A model generated the notes under the pieces. That model was not told the origin of the DNA and searched no databases. It saw nothing but the letters and a program-made list of their open reading frames with translations. A stretch of DNA of 64,000 nt from JANNAT01 sp031422555 (GTDB taxonomy: Bacteria > Pseudomonadota > Alphaproteobacteria > Rhodobacterales > Rhodobacteraceae): positions 1 to 64,000 of the forward strand of contig JANPLZ010000120.1 in assembly GCA_031422555.1 (NCBI GenBank). Direction: 5' to 3'. Position 1 is the stretch's first letter. Every line of letters begins with the position of its first letter. Shown here one piece after another: positions 7,605-15,599 of this stretch. The translations under genes were made by a program, and so were the position numbers.

Positions 7605-8708
7605 ATGGCGACAGGGTCAACGATGCCGTTGATAAAAGACGGACAATCAACACCAGTGCCAACCGGTGATGGCGATGTCACGCTGTATACCCACAATCTT
7701 GCAGCGGCGAATTCGGGCTTTCAGCATCAGGCCCGCGCGATTTTTGTCAATGGTATGGACAACACCGGCGCCGACCATGCCGAAGCCGCCATCGCGTTGT
7801 CTTTGCTGCATTTCTGCCCGGTGCTGGGGGTTTTCAACCAAAGTGGCGGCACCGGGGCCGATATTGCCCAATGCATCGCCGACAAGGGGGTGTTGGCCGC
7901 GGTGCAGTCAAAAACGGTATTTGGCTATGCCGGATGGGCGCTGGCGGTGGATGCCGCCTACGTGCTGGCAAAAAAGATCAAACCCACGCTGAGCAAGATA
8001 GATTTTGTCGGCACCATTGTTTCGGGCAATGCCGCGACCTTTGCGCTCTATCGTTTGCTGGTGAACCTTGGCACCGGTGCCCGCCGCAAAACTCCGATCT
8101 TTTGCCACAGCCAAGGCAATCTGCTGACGTCAAATGCGCTGACGGCGGTATCTTTGGCGCTGGGCCCGGAGTCGATCCGCGGCGTTGAGGTGAACAGCTA
8201 TGGGTCGCCCTGCCGCTTTTGGCCCGACGGGATCGAGCGCACAAACTACGCCTTTACCTTTGATCCGGTCAGTTGGCTCGATTTGCGGATGGATGTCTCT
8301 AGTTCCAAAATCGGGCAAGTCGAATTTCGCCAAGGCTTTTTGCTGCCGGAATTCACCCATGGCTATACCTTCTACCGGGACAACGATGCAGAGTTTATCG
8401 TCAACCGCTTTCGCACCGGATCGTTTGGCGTCACTTTGGCGATGGATGAAAAAGGGCTGGTCAAGTTCTTGCTGCGCAATGTCCATAACACGCCGCGCAT
8501 TCATAACATATTCAAACGATTGCAGAAAATTCACACTACTGACAGTGATGACGTCACCTTGATGTTTGTCGATCAAGCCACTGATCTGCAATTGCGCACA
8601 ATTAAAACGCGCGAACCGGCCTTGTTCAAATTGTTCACAACGCTTCTTGCGGCGGGCTGGAAGGCGGCAGATGAACAGCGCGCCATCAAACGTCTGGCAA
8701 AACTATAG
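7605..8708 (+). CDS. Uncharacterised protein with alpha/beta-hydrolase-like features
   Basis: 367 aa from the ATG at 7605, preceded by GGGTGA; a TTG at 7575 is an alternative. I do not recognise a named family. Visible features: a predicted strand followed by VNGMDNTGADHAE (about 48-60), GVFNQSGGTGAD (about 75-86), and IFCHSQGNLL (165-174), where H168-S169-Q170-G171 resembles the nucleophile elbow of lipases. Candidate triad partners are D220 in FTFDPVSWLD and H252 in THGYTFYRD. There is no signal peptide or membrane segment. It stands alone between tRNA-Arg and a convergent EamA gene with which its last 6 bp overlap. The position beside a tRNA and the lack of partners suggest an accessory gene. 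Function is unknown. Confidence 0.7.
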   Translation: MATGSTMPLIKDGQSTPVPTGDGDVTLYTHNLAAANSGFQHQARAIFVNGMDNTGADHAEAAIALSLLHFCPVLGVFNQSGGTGADIAQCIADKGVLAAVQSKTVFGYAGWALAVDAAYVLAKKIKPTLSKIDFVGTIVSGNAATFALYRLLVNLGTGARRKTPIFCHSQGNLLTSNALTAVSLALGPESIRGVEVNSYGSPCRFWPDGIERTNYAFTFDPVSWLDLRMDVSSSKIGQVEFRQGFLLPEFTHGYTFYRDNDAEFIVNRFRTGSFGVTLAMDEKGLVKFLLRNVHNTPRIHNIFKRLQKIHTTDSDDVTLMFVDQATDLQLRTIKTREPALFKLFTTLLAAGWKAADEQRAIKRLAKL

Positions 8709-9602
8709 CGGTGCGCGGGTCTCGTCTTTCAACAGCAATCCCAGCGCCAGCATGGTCAGGGCAATCCCGCCCAACACAATAACGGGTGGCGCGCCGCGAC
8801 CCAAACCGATCTCCCACAAGATCACCCAGGACGGCACCAGATAGGTATAGGCCATCACTTTGGCGGCAGGCAGCCGCAGGGTGGCATATTGCAGACAGAC
8901 GAAAGACGCCGCACTTGCCGCGACCGAAATGTAGATCAGGCATATCCACACAATGGTGGGCATTGCTGCCCAATCGGTGGCCAGCACATCGCGCCAGCCC
9001 CAGATTGCCAACAGGATAAACCCTGCCACCATCATGCCAAAGGTAAACACCACCGCAGGCTCTCCCCGGTTCAGTTTACGCACCATCGGTGCATAGATCG
9101 CATGGGCGATACAGCCAATAAAATAGATGCCCTCGCCGCGCCCGACCTCTAGACGCAGCAGGGCGGCCACGTCGCCGCGAAACACCACCCACAAGGCACC
9201 TGCCGCCCCCAAACCCAGCGCCAGCGCCATCCGTCTTGTGGTTATCTGGCCCAGCAACAGCCAACCGAACCCCGCTGCCATCAACGGGGTCAGGGTAAAC
9301 ACTGCCGCCGAGGGCACGGCGGCGGCGGTCTGTAACCCCCAGAACATCAACACAAAATAACTGGCCAATAAGGCCCCCAGCACGCCATAACGCCACGGCG
9401 CGCGCCACGCGGTTTTTGGCAAACCCGATGTCAGCGTCGCAATCGCGCCAACCAAAGCGCCCGCCAAAGCAAACCGCAGCACGGTCAATGCAGACGGCGA
9501 TACAAAGGGGGCTGCCATCGCGCCCAATGAAAATGATCCCGCCACCAAAGCCGAAAACGCCAGCATCGCCATATGGCCGCGCCGGGCCTCGGTCATTGCC
9601 AC
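8703..9602 (-). CDS. EamA/DMT family transporter
   Basis: 299 aa with ten hydrophobic segments in two EamA repeats (about 12-145 and 155-292), the architecture of drug/metabolite transporters. The second half contains the typical SAASFVCLQYATLRLPAAKVMAYTYLVP-type region ahead of the last helices. The substrate cannot be read from sequence. The GTG at 9602 and the ATG at 9596 are both possible starts. It begins immediately after the LysR stop (TGA at 9606-9604), so the two genes are probably one transcription unit, and the regulator may control it. Confidence 0.88.
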   Translation of the reverse strand: MAMTEARRGHMAMLAFSALVAGSFSLGAMAAPFVSPSALTVLRFALAGALVGAIATLTSGLPKTAWRAPWRYGVLGALLASYFVLMFWGLQTAAAVPSAAVFTLTPLMAAGFGWLLLGQITTRRMALALGLGAAGALWVVFRGDVAALLRLEVGRGEGIYFIGCIAHAIYAPMVRKLNRGEPAVVFTFGMMVAGFILLAIWGWRDVLATDWAAMPTIVWICLIYISVAASAASFVCLQYATLRLPAAKVMAYTYLVPSWVILWEIGLGRGAPPVIVLGGIALTMLALGLLLKDETRAPL

Positions 9603-9603
9603 A

Positions 9604-10485
9604 TCAGACCCCGGCCCATCCCGCCGCCGCCTGTTTCAGATGCGCCAGAAAACTTTGCACTTTCAACGTTCGGTGCAGATCAACATGGGTGACGATCCAC
9701 AAAGGCGAGGACCATTCCGGTTTGTTGGGAATTATTTCGACCAGATCAGGGTTGGTGGATGCCTTCCAGACCGCCAGAAATCCGATGGCCACGCCGTTCA
9801 GAATTGCGGCTTCGGTTGCGGCGGCTTCGGTCACCCGGAACATGATCGCACTGGCCGGAACCGCGTCTTTCAACCAACGCTGGAACGGTGCCCGGCTGTC
9901 GATGTTATCACTGCTGACAAAGCGGTGCTTGGGCAAATCTGCCTCGCCCGTCGGCAGGCCATGGCGTGCGATATAGCTGCGCGAGGCATAAAGCCCGATA
10001 CGCACCTTGATCAGCGGTTGCGCCACATTGTCCGGCTCTTGCGGCGTGGCCCCGGCGCGAATGGCCACATGGGCCTCGCCGTAATCCAGCCGGAACAGTC
10101 GCATATCGGTCAAAAACCGGATGCTGACATCGGGGTGCGAGATCTGAAACGCACCGAACACCGGCACCAGTAAATCGGCCATGCCGGTGATCGCCGTGAC
10201 CACCAACTCGCCCGAGACAACATCGCCCTGACCCTTGATCCGGCTGATCAACTGGCCAAACTGTTCTTCGGTGGTTTGCGCCACCGACAGCAAATCGCGC
10301 CCGGCTTCGGTCGGGGTATAGCCGCGGGCATGGCGCTGAAACAACTTGGCCCCCAGCCGTTTTTCCAGCGCGTCAATATGGCGGATCACCGTGGCATGAT
10401 GCACACCTAAAATATCGGCAGCCCCCGAAACCGTGCCCATACGCGCCACTTGGTAGGCTGTGCGAACCTCGTCCCAATTTTCCAA
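9604..10485 (-). CDS. LysR family transcriptional regulator
   Basis: 293 aa. The N-terminal winged helix-turn-helix (about 1-60) includes GTVSGAADILGVHHATVIRHIDALEKRLG and RHARGYTPTEAG, followed by a linker helix and a periplasmic-binding-protein-like effector domain (about 90-290). It is divergent from azoR, with 208 bp between, and is followed directly by an EamA transporter gene. LysR proteins usually act on a divergent neighbour, so azoR and the transporter are the likely targets. The effector is unknown. Confidence 0.9.
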   Translation of the reverse strand: MENWDEVRTAYQVARMGTVSGAADILGVHHATVIRHIDALEKRLGAKLFQRHARGYTPTEAGRDLLSVAQTTEEQFGQLISRIKGQGDVVSGELVVTAITGMADLLVPVFGAFQISHPDVSIRFLTDMRLFRLDYGEAHVAIRAGATPQEPDNVAQPLIKVRIGLYASRSYIARHGLPTGEADLPKHRFVSSDNIDSRAPFQRWLKDAVPASAIMFRVTEAAATEAAILNGVAIGFLAVWKASTNPDLVEIIPNKPEWSSPLWIVTHVDLHRTLKVQSFLAHLKQAAAGWAGV

Positions 10486-10693
10486 ACCGGCACCCCATAA
10501 AGCAGAGGTTCAGCTTCACCCGATCCAAGCGCGGGATGCAAGCCGACTTTGCGTTGGCACACCAATCATCCGATCCTAACCAGACTTGGTGCATTTGCGA
10601 ACAGGCCCTGTGCTGCGTGGCAGATTGAAGCGCGGCGGGCCCACTTCTATTTATTGCTCAGTAAAACGCACCACCCATTCAAAGGCACATCGC

Positions 10694-11287
10694 ATGACAA
10701 CCATCCTTCGCCTCGACACCTCTATCAAAGGCCCCTATTCGGTGTCGCGCAAGCTGACCGACAAGATTTTGGCCCATCTGACCGCCCATCACCCCGACGC
10801 AAAAATCGTTGATCGTGACACCTCGGCAGGTCTGACCCAGATTGACGGCACCTGGGTTGGGGCTGCTTACACGCCAGCGGATGCCCGCTCGGCAGAACAG
10901 GCGGCGTCGCTGGCGCTGTCGGACACCCTGATCGCCGAGTTGAAATCGGCGGATGTCATTGTCATCGGTGCGCCGATCTACAACTTTGGCGTCACGGGCC
11001 CGTTGAAAAACTGGATTGATCAGATCGCCCGCGTCAACGAAACCTTTGTCTACACCGCGACCGGCCCAGAAGGTCTGGTCAAGCATAACCCCCGCGTTAT
11101 CGTGGCCTATACCTCTGGCGGCGTGCCGATGGGTTCGGGCTATGACATGGCAACACCCTATATCCGCCAAGTGTTGGGCTTTATCGGCATCACCAATGTT
11201 GAATTCGTTGCCGCCGAAGGTGCTTCGGTTGACGAAGCCGCCGCAATCGCGCGCGCCGAAGCCCAGATCGCGGCGCTTGCCGCCTGA
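10694..11287 (+). CDS. azoR: FMN-dependent NADH-azoreductase
   Basis: 197 aa. The flavodoxin-like fold opens TTILRLDTSIKGPYSVSRK, where TSIKG..S is the FMN phosphate site. The family segments APIYNFGVTGPLKNWIDQI and YTSGGVPMGSGYD follow, the latter near the FMN isoalloxazine. The enzyme reduces quinones and azo compounds with NADH as a cytosolic homodimer and is thought to protect against electrophilic quinones. AAAGG lies about 8 nt before the ATG. A strong terminator follows. The divergent LysR gene is the probable regulator. Confidence 0.93.
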   Translation: MTTILRLDTSIKGPYSVSRKLTDKILAHLTAHHPDAKIVDRDTSAGLTQIDGTWVGAAYTPADARSAEQAASLALSDTLIAELKSADVIVIGAPIYNFGVTGPLKNWIDQIARVNETFVYTATGPEGLVKHNPRVIVAYTSGGVPMGSGYDMATPYIRQVLGFIGITNVEFVAAEGASVDEAAAIARAEAQIAALAA

Positions 11288-11307
11288 TCTGACCGATCCG
11301 CTCTGAC

Positions 11308-11344
11308 AAACGCGGCCCCGGGTTGACTCTGGGGCCGCGTTTGC
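11308..11344 (+). terminator. Rho-independent terminator of azoR
   Basis: A perfect 12-bp stem, AAACGCGGCCCC (11308-11319) with GGGGCCGCGTTT (11331-11342), around an 11-nt loop 20 bp after the azoR stop. The T run is only three bases long. Confidence 0.8.
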
Positions 11345-11408
11345 TTATCGCCCGCTGTAATTCCCCGGAGGCATGCGCTTCCGGTCCCTTGGCACAAGCC
11401 GGGATCGC

Positions 11409-11437
11409 CACCTGTCAGCGCGTTGCGCCCACAGGTG
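11409..11437 (+). other. Inverted repeat in the ffh leader
   Basis: CACCTGT (11409-11415) and ACAGGTG (11431-11437) pair perfectly around a loop that itself contains GCGC-GTT-GCGC. It lies 77 bp upstream of ffh. It could be a leader RNA hairpin or an operator; nothing else identifies it. It does not carry the conserved 4.5S RNA GGAAGCAG-type motif, so I do not call it ffs. Confidence 0.4.
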
Positions 11438-11513
11438 CCGTTGTCGTTTGGCTCTTGGGGTTTGCTTTGCCGCGCCCCATATCGGGGTAAATTGCCACGA
11501 TGGAGTGCGCCCG

Positions 11514-13013
11514 ATGTTCGAAAGCCTGTCAGAACGGCTTGGATCAGTCTTCGACCGCCTGACCAAACAGGGCGCGTTGTCAGAGGCTGATGTTGACGTG
11601 GCCCTGCGCGAAGTGCGCACGGCGCTTCTGGACGCCGACGTGTCTTTGGCGGTGGCGCGCGATTTCGTCAAAGCGGTCAAGGTCAAGGCAACGGGGCAGG
11701 CGGTTACCCGGTCGATCACCCCCGGCCAGCAAGTTGTCAAAATCGTCCATGATGAATTGGTGCGGGTTCTGGCGGGTGACGGTGAACCCGAAGCGCTGAA
11801 AATCGACAATCCACCCACCGCCATTCTGATGGTGGGTCTGCAAGGTTCGGGCAAAACCACCACTACCGCCAAACTGGCCAAACGGTTGAAGGAACGACAC
11901 GGCAAACGGGTCTTGCTGGCGTCGCTTGACACCAACCGCCCCGCCGCGATGGAACAACTGGCCATTCTGGCGGGCCAGATTGGCGTGGACAGCCTGCCGA
12001 TTGTCAAAGGCGAATCGGCGGTGCAAATCGCCAAACGCGCCAAGACCCAGGCCGCGATGGGCGGCTATGACGTGCTGTTTCTGGACACCGCCGGCCGGTT
12101 GCACATCGACGAAGTGTTGATGGAAGAAATCCAATCGGTGCGCGACATCGCTGCCCCGCGTGAAACCTTGCTGGTGGTCGATGGCCTGACCGGTCAGGAC
12201 GCGGTCAATGTGGCAACCGAATTTGACGGCAAGGTTGGCATCACCGGCGTTGTGCTGACCCGGATGGACGGTGACGGGCGCGGAGGTGCGGCGCTGTCGA
12301 TGCGGGCGGTAACGGGTAAACCCATCCGCTTTGTCGGCATGGGCGAAAAGATGGACGCGCTGGAAACCTTTGAAGCTGACCGCGTTGCGGGCCGCATCCT
12401 TGGGATGGGCGACATCGTGGCGCTGGTGGAACGCGCGCGCGAAACCTTTGAGGCCGAACAGTCTGAACGCATGATGAAGCGGTTCCAGAAGGGCCTGTTC
12501 AACATGAACGATCTGCGCGGCCAATTGGAACAGATGCTGAAAATGGGCGGCATGAAGGGCATGATGGGGATGATGCCCGGCATGGGCGGCATGGCGAAAA
12601 AGGCCGAAGCCGCAGGATTTGATGACAAAATGCTGCGTCATCAGATTGCGCTGATCCAGTCGATGACCAAAAAGGAACGCGCCAACCCCGATTTGCTGGC
12701 GGCCTCCCGCAAGAAACGCATCGCGGCAGGGTCTGGTCTGGAAGTATCAGAGCTGAACAAGCTGCTGAAACAGCACAAACAAATGGCCGATATGATGAAG
12801 AAAATGGGCAAAGGCGGCATGATGAAAGCCGCGATTGCCCAGATGATGGGCAAAGGTGGCGGCATGCCGGACCCGTCGAAAATGTCTGCCGAACAGATGG
12901 AAGAAGCCGCGCGCGGCATGCAAAAAGGCCTCGGGCTGGGCGGCGGTTTCCCCGGCATGCCCAAGGGGCTGACCTTGCCCGCGGGGCTGTCCGGGATGAT
13001 GAAAAAGAAATGA
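11514..13013 (+). CDS. ffh: Signal recognition particle protein Ffh
   Basis: 499 aa. The N domain is about 1-90 and the G domain about 95-295, with P-loop GLQGSGKTTTTAKLA (108-122), DTNRPAAMEQL, DTAGR and TRMDGDGRGG. The methionine-rich M domain (about 325-499) has GMKGMMGMMPGMGGM and a long Met/Gly/Lys tail. Ffh binds 4.5S RNA and signal sequences of nascent membrane proteins and docks with FtsY. GGAG lies 8-11 nt before the ATG at 11514; longer in-frame starts upstream lack this. It heads the row ffh-GNAT-chorismate mutase-rpsP, the order usual in Rhodobacterales. Confidence 0.97.
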   Translation: MFESLSERLGSVFDRLTKQGALSEADVDVALREVRTALLDADVSLAVARDFVKAVKVKATGQAVTRSITPGQQVVKIVHDELVRVLAGDGEPEALKIDNPPTAILMVGLQGSGKTTTTAKLAKRLKERHGKRVLLASLDTNRPAAMEQLAILAGQIGVDSLPIVKGESAVQIAKRAKTQAAMGGYDVLFLDTAGRLHIDEVLMEEIQSVRDIAAPRETLLVVDGLTGQDAVNVATEFDGKVGITGVVLTRMDGDGRGGAALSMRAVTGKPIRFVGMGEKMDALETFEADRVAGRILGMGDIVALVERARETFEAEQSERMMKRFQKGLFNMNDLRGQLEQMLKMGGMKGMMGMMPGMGGMAKKAEAAGFDDKMLRHQIALIQSMTKKERANPDLLAASRKKRIAAGSGLEVSELNKLLKQHKQMADMMKKMGKGGMMKAAIAQMMGKGGGMPDPSKMSAEQMEEAARGMQKGLGLGGGFPGMPKGLTLPAGLSGMMKKK

Positions 13014-13045
13014 CCCGCTTTCTTGGTAATCCGCGACTGCAAAGT

Positions 13046-13068
13046 AAAATTTTCGTCAGAAAATTTTT
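13046..13068 (+). repeat. AT-rich inverted repeat at a gene end (copy 1)
   Basis: AAAATTTT-CGTCAG-AAAATTTT in an otherwise GC-rich region, 33 bp after the ffh stop. It is the first of three similar AT-only stems in the window (also 44008-44029 and 49198-49220), all just downstream of a gene. It may act as a weak terminator or mRNA 3' stabiliser. Confidence 0.6.
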
Positions 13069-13076
13069 CGGCCCCG

Positions 13077-13099
13077 AAGATTTTTCGTCGAAAAATCTT
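13077..13099 (+). repeat. Perfect AT-rich palindrome between ffh and the GNAT gene
   Basis: AAGATTTTTCG and CGAAAAATCTT, an 11-bp perfect inverted repeat around a single T. It lies directly behind the AT-rich stem at 13046 and 18 bp before the next start codon. Either a terminator-type hairpin or a protein-binding palindrome. Confidence 0.55.
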
Positions 13100-13116
13100 T
13101 CGCCAACGGTGGCTCC

Positions 13117-13641
13117 ATGACCTTTGCTTTGACAATCCCCACCCTGCACACCGCCCGCCTGACGCTACGCGCCCCGCGTGAGACCGATTTTGCGGCGATG
13201 CTGGCGTTCAACGACAGCCCGCGTTCGGTGTTCATCACCAACGGCGCTGATCCGCACGCGGTGTGGCGGGCGCTGTTGTCGAATATTGGTCATTGGGCGT
13301 TGCGCGGCTACGGCTTTTATTCTGTTGACACCCATGCTGGCGATTTCATCGGCCGCGTCGGGGTGATTTATCACCACTCCTGGCCTGAACCTGAACTTGC
13401 CTGGCAATTGTTTGATGGCTTTGAAGGCCATGGCTATGCCTCGGAAGCCGCGGTTGCCGCGCGCGCCGATGCCTGTGGCCGCCTGCACATGCCCCCGATG
13501 GTGTCTTACGTCGATCCCGCCAATACCCGGTCGGCCGCGATGGCGCAAAAGCTGGGTGCAGTGGTCGAATTGGAAACCACAATGTGGGACCACGCGGTTC
13601 ACGTCTACCGCCACCCCGCCGCAGCAAAGGCCGCGCCATGA
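13117..13641 (+). CDS. GNAT family N-acetyltransferase (RimJ/RimL type)
   Basis: 174 aa. It opens with LTIPTLHTARLTLRAPRETDFAAMLAFN, the start of the RimJ/RimL-like acetyltransferase fold, and carries an acetyl-CoA-site segment in FDGFEGHGYASEAAVAARADAC (the R/Q-x-x-G-x-G/A motif appears as FEGHGYA). The C-terminal YVDPANTRSAAMAQKLGA is the typical N..S..LA.KLG strand-helix. Its substrate is unknown. The stop overlaps the start of the chorismate mutase gene (ATGA), so the two are coupled. Confidence 0.88.
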   Translation: MTFALTIPTLHTARLTLRAPRETDFAAMLAFNDSPRSVFITNGADPHAVWRALLSNIGHWALRGYGFYSVDTHAGDFIGRVGVIYHHSWPEPELAWQLFDGFEGHGYASEAAVAARADACGRLHMPPMVSYVDPANTRSAAMAQKLGAVVELETTMWDHAVHVYRHPAAAKAAP

Positions 13642-13697
13642 CCGACGCCACGATGCCCGACGCCACGATGACCGACGCCACGATTCCCGACGCCACC
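13638..13697 (+). repeat. Four 15-bp tandem repeats at the start of the chorismate mutase gene
   Basis: Units of the form ATGACCGACGCCACG begin at 13638, 13653, 13668 and 13683. Units 1 and 3 are identical, unit 2 differs by one base (ATGCCC), and unit 4 starts ATTCCC and ends ACC. The array keeps the reading frame and multiplies the start codon. Confidence 0.9.
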
Positions 13698-13979
13698 ACC
13701 CGCGCCGCCAGCCTTTTGCGAGAACACCGCGATGCGATTGATCGACTGGATGCGATCTTGGTCTACACGTTGGCCGAGCGGTTTAAGCAAACCCAAGCCG
13801 TGGGGCGGCTAAAGGCCGAACATAACCTGCCGCCGTCGGACCCTGCGCGCGAGGCCACACAAATGGCGCGACTGGAACAGCTGTCCACCCAAGCCGATCT
13901 TGATCCTGATCTGGCCAAGAAATTCCTGACCTTCATCATCAGTGAAGTCATCAGGCATCACGAGAACCTGCAAAAGTAA
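13638..13979 (+). CDS. Chorismate mutase (AroQ class)
   Basis: 113 aa. After a repetitive N-tail the all-helical AroQ domain runs from LLREHRDAIDRLDAILVYTLAERFKQTQAVGRLKAEH to FLTFIISEVIRHHENL. Active-site-type residues are visible: the N-terminal Arg in LREHR, the Lys in RLKAEHNLPPSDPAREAT, and a late helix with EVIRHH. It converts chorismate to prephenate on the route to phenylalanine and tyrosine. The reading frame begins with four 5-residue repeats of the type MTDAT/MPDAT/IPDAT, three of which start with ATG, so the real start could be at 13638, 13653 or 13668. Confidence 0.88.
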   Translation: MTDATMPDATMTDATIPDATTRAASLLREHRDAIDRLDAILVYTLAERFKQTQAVGRLKAEHNLPPSDPAREATQMARLEQLSTQADLDPDLAKKFLTFIISEVIRHHENLQK

Positions 13980-14037
13980 CCCAACCAAAGGGCGCAACAC
14001 ACCGCGCTCGCGTGTAAAACCCGAAGGAGACTACCCT

Positions 14038-14391
14038 ATGTCGATGAAAATCCGTCTTGCCCGTGGTGGCAGCAAAAAGCGTCCGCATTATTCGATCGTG
14101 GCCACAGACAGCCGCAACCCGCGCGATGGCCGCTTTCTGGAAAAGCTGGGCACCTATAACCCGCTGTTGGCCAAAGACAGCGAAGAGCGTGTCAAAATGA
14201 ACATGGACCGCGTCAAGCATTGGCTGTCGATGGGCGCACAGCCAACCGACCGTATCGCACGCATGCTGGAAGCCGCCGGTGTGGTTGCCAAAAAGGTGCG
14301 CAACAACCCCAACGCCGCCGTCCCCGGCAAGCGCATGGCAGAATTGGCGAAAAAGAAAGCTGCGCGCGCCGAAGCCCCTGCTGCCGAATAA
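14038..14391 (+). CDS. rpsP: 30S ribosomal protein S16
   Basis: 117 aa, beginning MSMKIRLARGGSKKRPHYSIVATDSRNPRDGR in pieces typical of S16, followed by FLEKLGTYNPL and the Lys/Ala-rich C-tail found in alphaproteobacteria. S16 is a primary-binding 30S assembly protein. GAAGGAGA precedes the ATG by 8 nt. It begins the translation-related run rpsP-bluB-rimM-(membrane protein)-trmD. Confidence 0.97.
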   Translation: MSMKIRLARGGSKKRPHYSIVATDSRNPRDGRFLEKLGTYNPLLAKDSEERVKMNMDRVKHWLSMGAQPTDRIARMLEAAGVVAKKVRNNPNAAVPGKRMAELAKKKAARAEAPAAE

Positions 14392-14404
14392 TCGGCACCT
14401 TGCC

Positions 14405-15037
14405 GTGAAAGGCACCTATGCCTCTGATTTCAAAGAGGAATTGCAAGATTTGATGCGATGGCGCCGCGATGTGCGGCGCTTTCGGTCAGATCCGGTAGAG
14501 GCGGCGATCCTTGATCGCTGCCTTTGCGCGTTTGGACTGGCACCTTCGGTGGGCCTGTCCGAACCGTGGCGGGTGATCCGGGTGGCCTCTGCGGCGGCCC
14601 GCGCCTGCGCCATAGCAAACTTTGAGACGGCCAATGCCACGGCCTTGCAAGGCTATAGCGGCGATAAGGCCACGCTTTACAGTGGCCTGAAACTGTCTGG
14701 TATGCGCGAAGCCCCGGTGCATCTGGCGGTGTTTTGTGACGATGCGACGTCAAAAGGTCTGGGTCTGGGGGCCACCACCATGCCCGAAGCCCGCGTCTAT
14801 TCGGTGGTTGGCGCCATCACCCTGTTTTGGCTGGCGGCGCGGGCCGAAGGTCTGGGCGTGGGCTGGGTGTCTATCCTTGATGCGGCCCGGTTGTCGCGTG
14901 ATCTGGCGGTGCCTGACACTTGGAAACTAGTGGGCTATCTGTGTGTTGGCTGGCCGGAATCGTCGGGCCAACAGCCCGAACTTGAACTTTTGGGCTGGGA
15001 AACCCGCAGCCCTACCCTTCATCAGGAGACCCGCTGA
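14405..15037 (+). CDS. bluB: 5,6-dimethylbenzimidazole synthase BluB
   Basis: 210 aa from a GTG at 14405, directly after rpsP. The start is uncertain: an ATG at 14453 has AGAGGAA 13 nt upstream but would remove the LQDL lead-in. Nitroreductase-fold BluB features are clear: MRWRRDVRRFRSDPV, APSVGLSEPWRVI, the catalytic-region TMPEARVYSVVGAI and AEGLGVGWVSILDAARL. BluB uses oxygen to fragment reduced FMN into 5,6-dimethylbenzimidazole, the lower ligand of vitamin B12. The gene is not in a cobalamin operon here. It overlaps rimM by one base (TGATG). Confidence 0.9.
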   Translation: MKGTYASDFKEELQDLMRWRRDVRRFRSDPVEAAILDRCLCAFGLAPSVGLSEPWRVIRVASAAARACAIANFETANATALQGYSGDKATLYSGLKLSGMREAPVHLAVFCDDATSKGLGLGATTMPEARVYSVVGAITLFWLAARAEGLGVGWVSILDAARLSRDLAVPDTWKLVGYLCVGWPESSGQQPELELLGWETRSPTLHQETR

Positions 15038-15540
15038 TGTCTGATCGTATCTGTGTTGGTGCCATCGCCGGATCGTTTGGCGTGCAAGGCGAGGTGCGGC
15101 TGAAAAGCTTTTGCGCCGATCCCGCCGCCATTGCCGCCTATGGCCCGCTGTTCACCGAAGACGGAACCCAGTCTTATACCATCAAGCTGACCCGCGCGGT
15201 ATCGGGCGGGCTTGCCGCACGCATTGCAGGCGTTGCCACCAAAGAACAGGCCGATGCCCTGCGCGGCGTCAGCCTGTATGTTGACCGCGCCAAGCTGCCA
15301 CACCTGCCGGATGACGAATTTTACCACACCGATCTGATTGGCCTTGCCGCCCATGACACCGGGGGCGCGTTGATTGGCACGGTGCAGGCTGTTCACAACC
15401 ATGGCGCGGGGGATTTGCTGGAAATCGTCGGCGCGGGGCTGAAAACGGCGCTCTTGCTGCCGTTTACGCAGGCGGTGGTGCCAACCGTTGATCTGGCGGC
15501 CAAGCGGATCATCGTTGATCTGCCCGAGGGGCTGGACTAA
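15037..15540 (+). CDS. rimM: Ribosome maturation factor RimM
   Basis: 167 aa. RimM domain 1 starts ICVGAIAGSFGVQGEVRLKSF and the C-terminal PRC-barrel-like domain has DDEFYHTDLIGLAAHD, LLEIVGAG, LLPFTQAVVPTVD and the closing IIVDLPEGLD. RimM assists 30S head assembly by binding S19. Its ATG overlaps the bluB stop, so translation is coupled. trmD follows after one inserted membrane-protein gene. Confidence 0.96.
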   Translation: MSDRICVGAIAGSFGVQGEVRLKSFCADPAAIAAYGPLFTEDGTQSYTIKLTRAVSGGLAARIAGVATKEQADALRGVSLYVDRAKLPHLPDDEFYHTDLIGLAAHDTGGALIGTVQAVHNHGAGDLLEIVGAGLKTALLLPFTQAVVPTVDLAAKRIIVDLPEGLD

Positions 15541-15599
15541 CGCATCCCAGCGTTGCACGGTGCAGCCTGTTGCCCGCGTTTCAGCTTTGAAAGACACCC

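Noticed and set aside
7374..8708. Integrated element at tRNA-Arg
   Set aside because: No integrase, no duplicated tRNA 3' end that I could see downstream, and the following genes are ordinary. Only the single hydrolase-like gene remains as a possible accessory gene.
11345..11513. 4.5S RNA gene (ffs) next to ffh
   Set aside because: The interval has a hairpin but not the conserved asymmetric-loop and GGAAGCAG-type sequence of SRP RNA.
11580..12641. 353-codon minus-strand open frame opposite ffh
   Set aside because: Shadow of ffh; no ribosome binding site and a His/Phe-rich translation without known motifs.
13638..13697. CRISPR-like direct repeats
   Set aside because: Repeats are 15 bp, contiguous and in frame with no spacers; no cas gene anywhere in the window.
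14392..14404. Cobalamin riboswitch before bluB
   Set aside because: Only 13 bp separate rpsP and bluB, far too little for a riboswitch.
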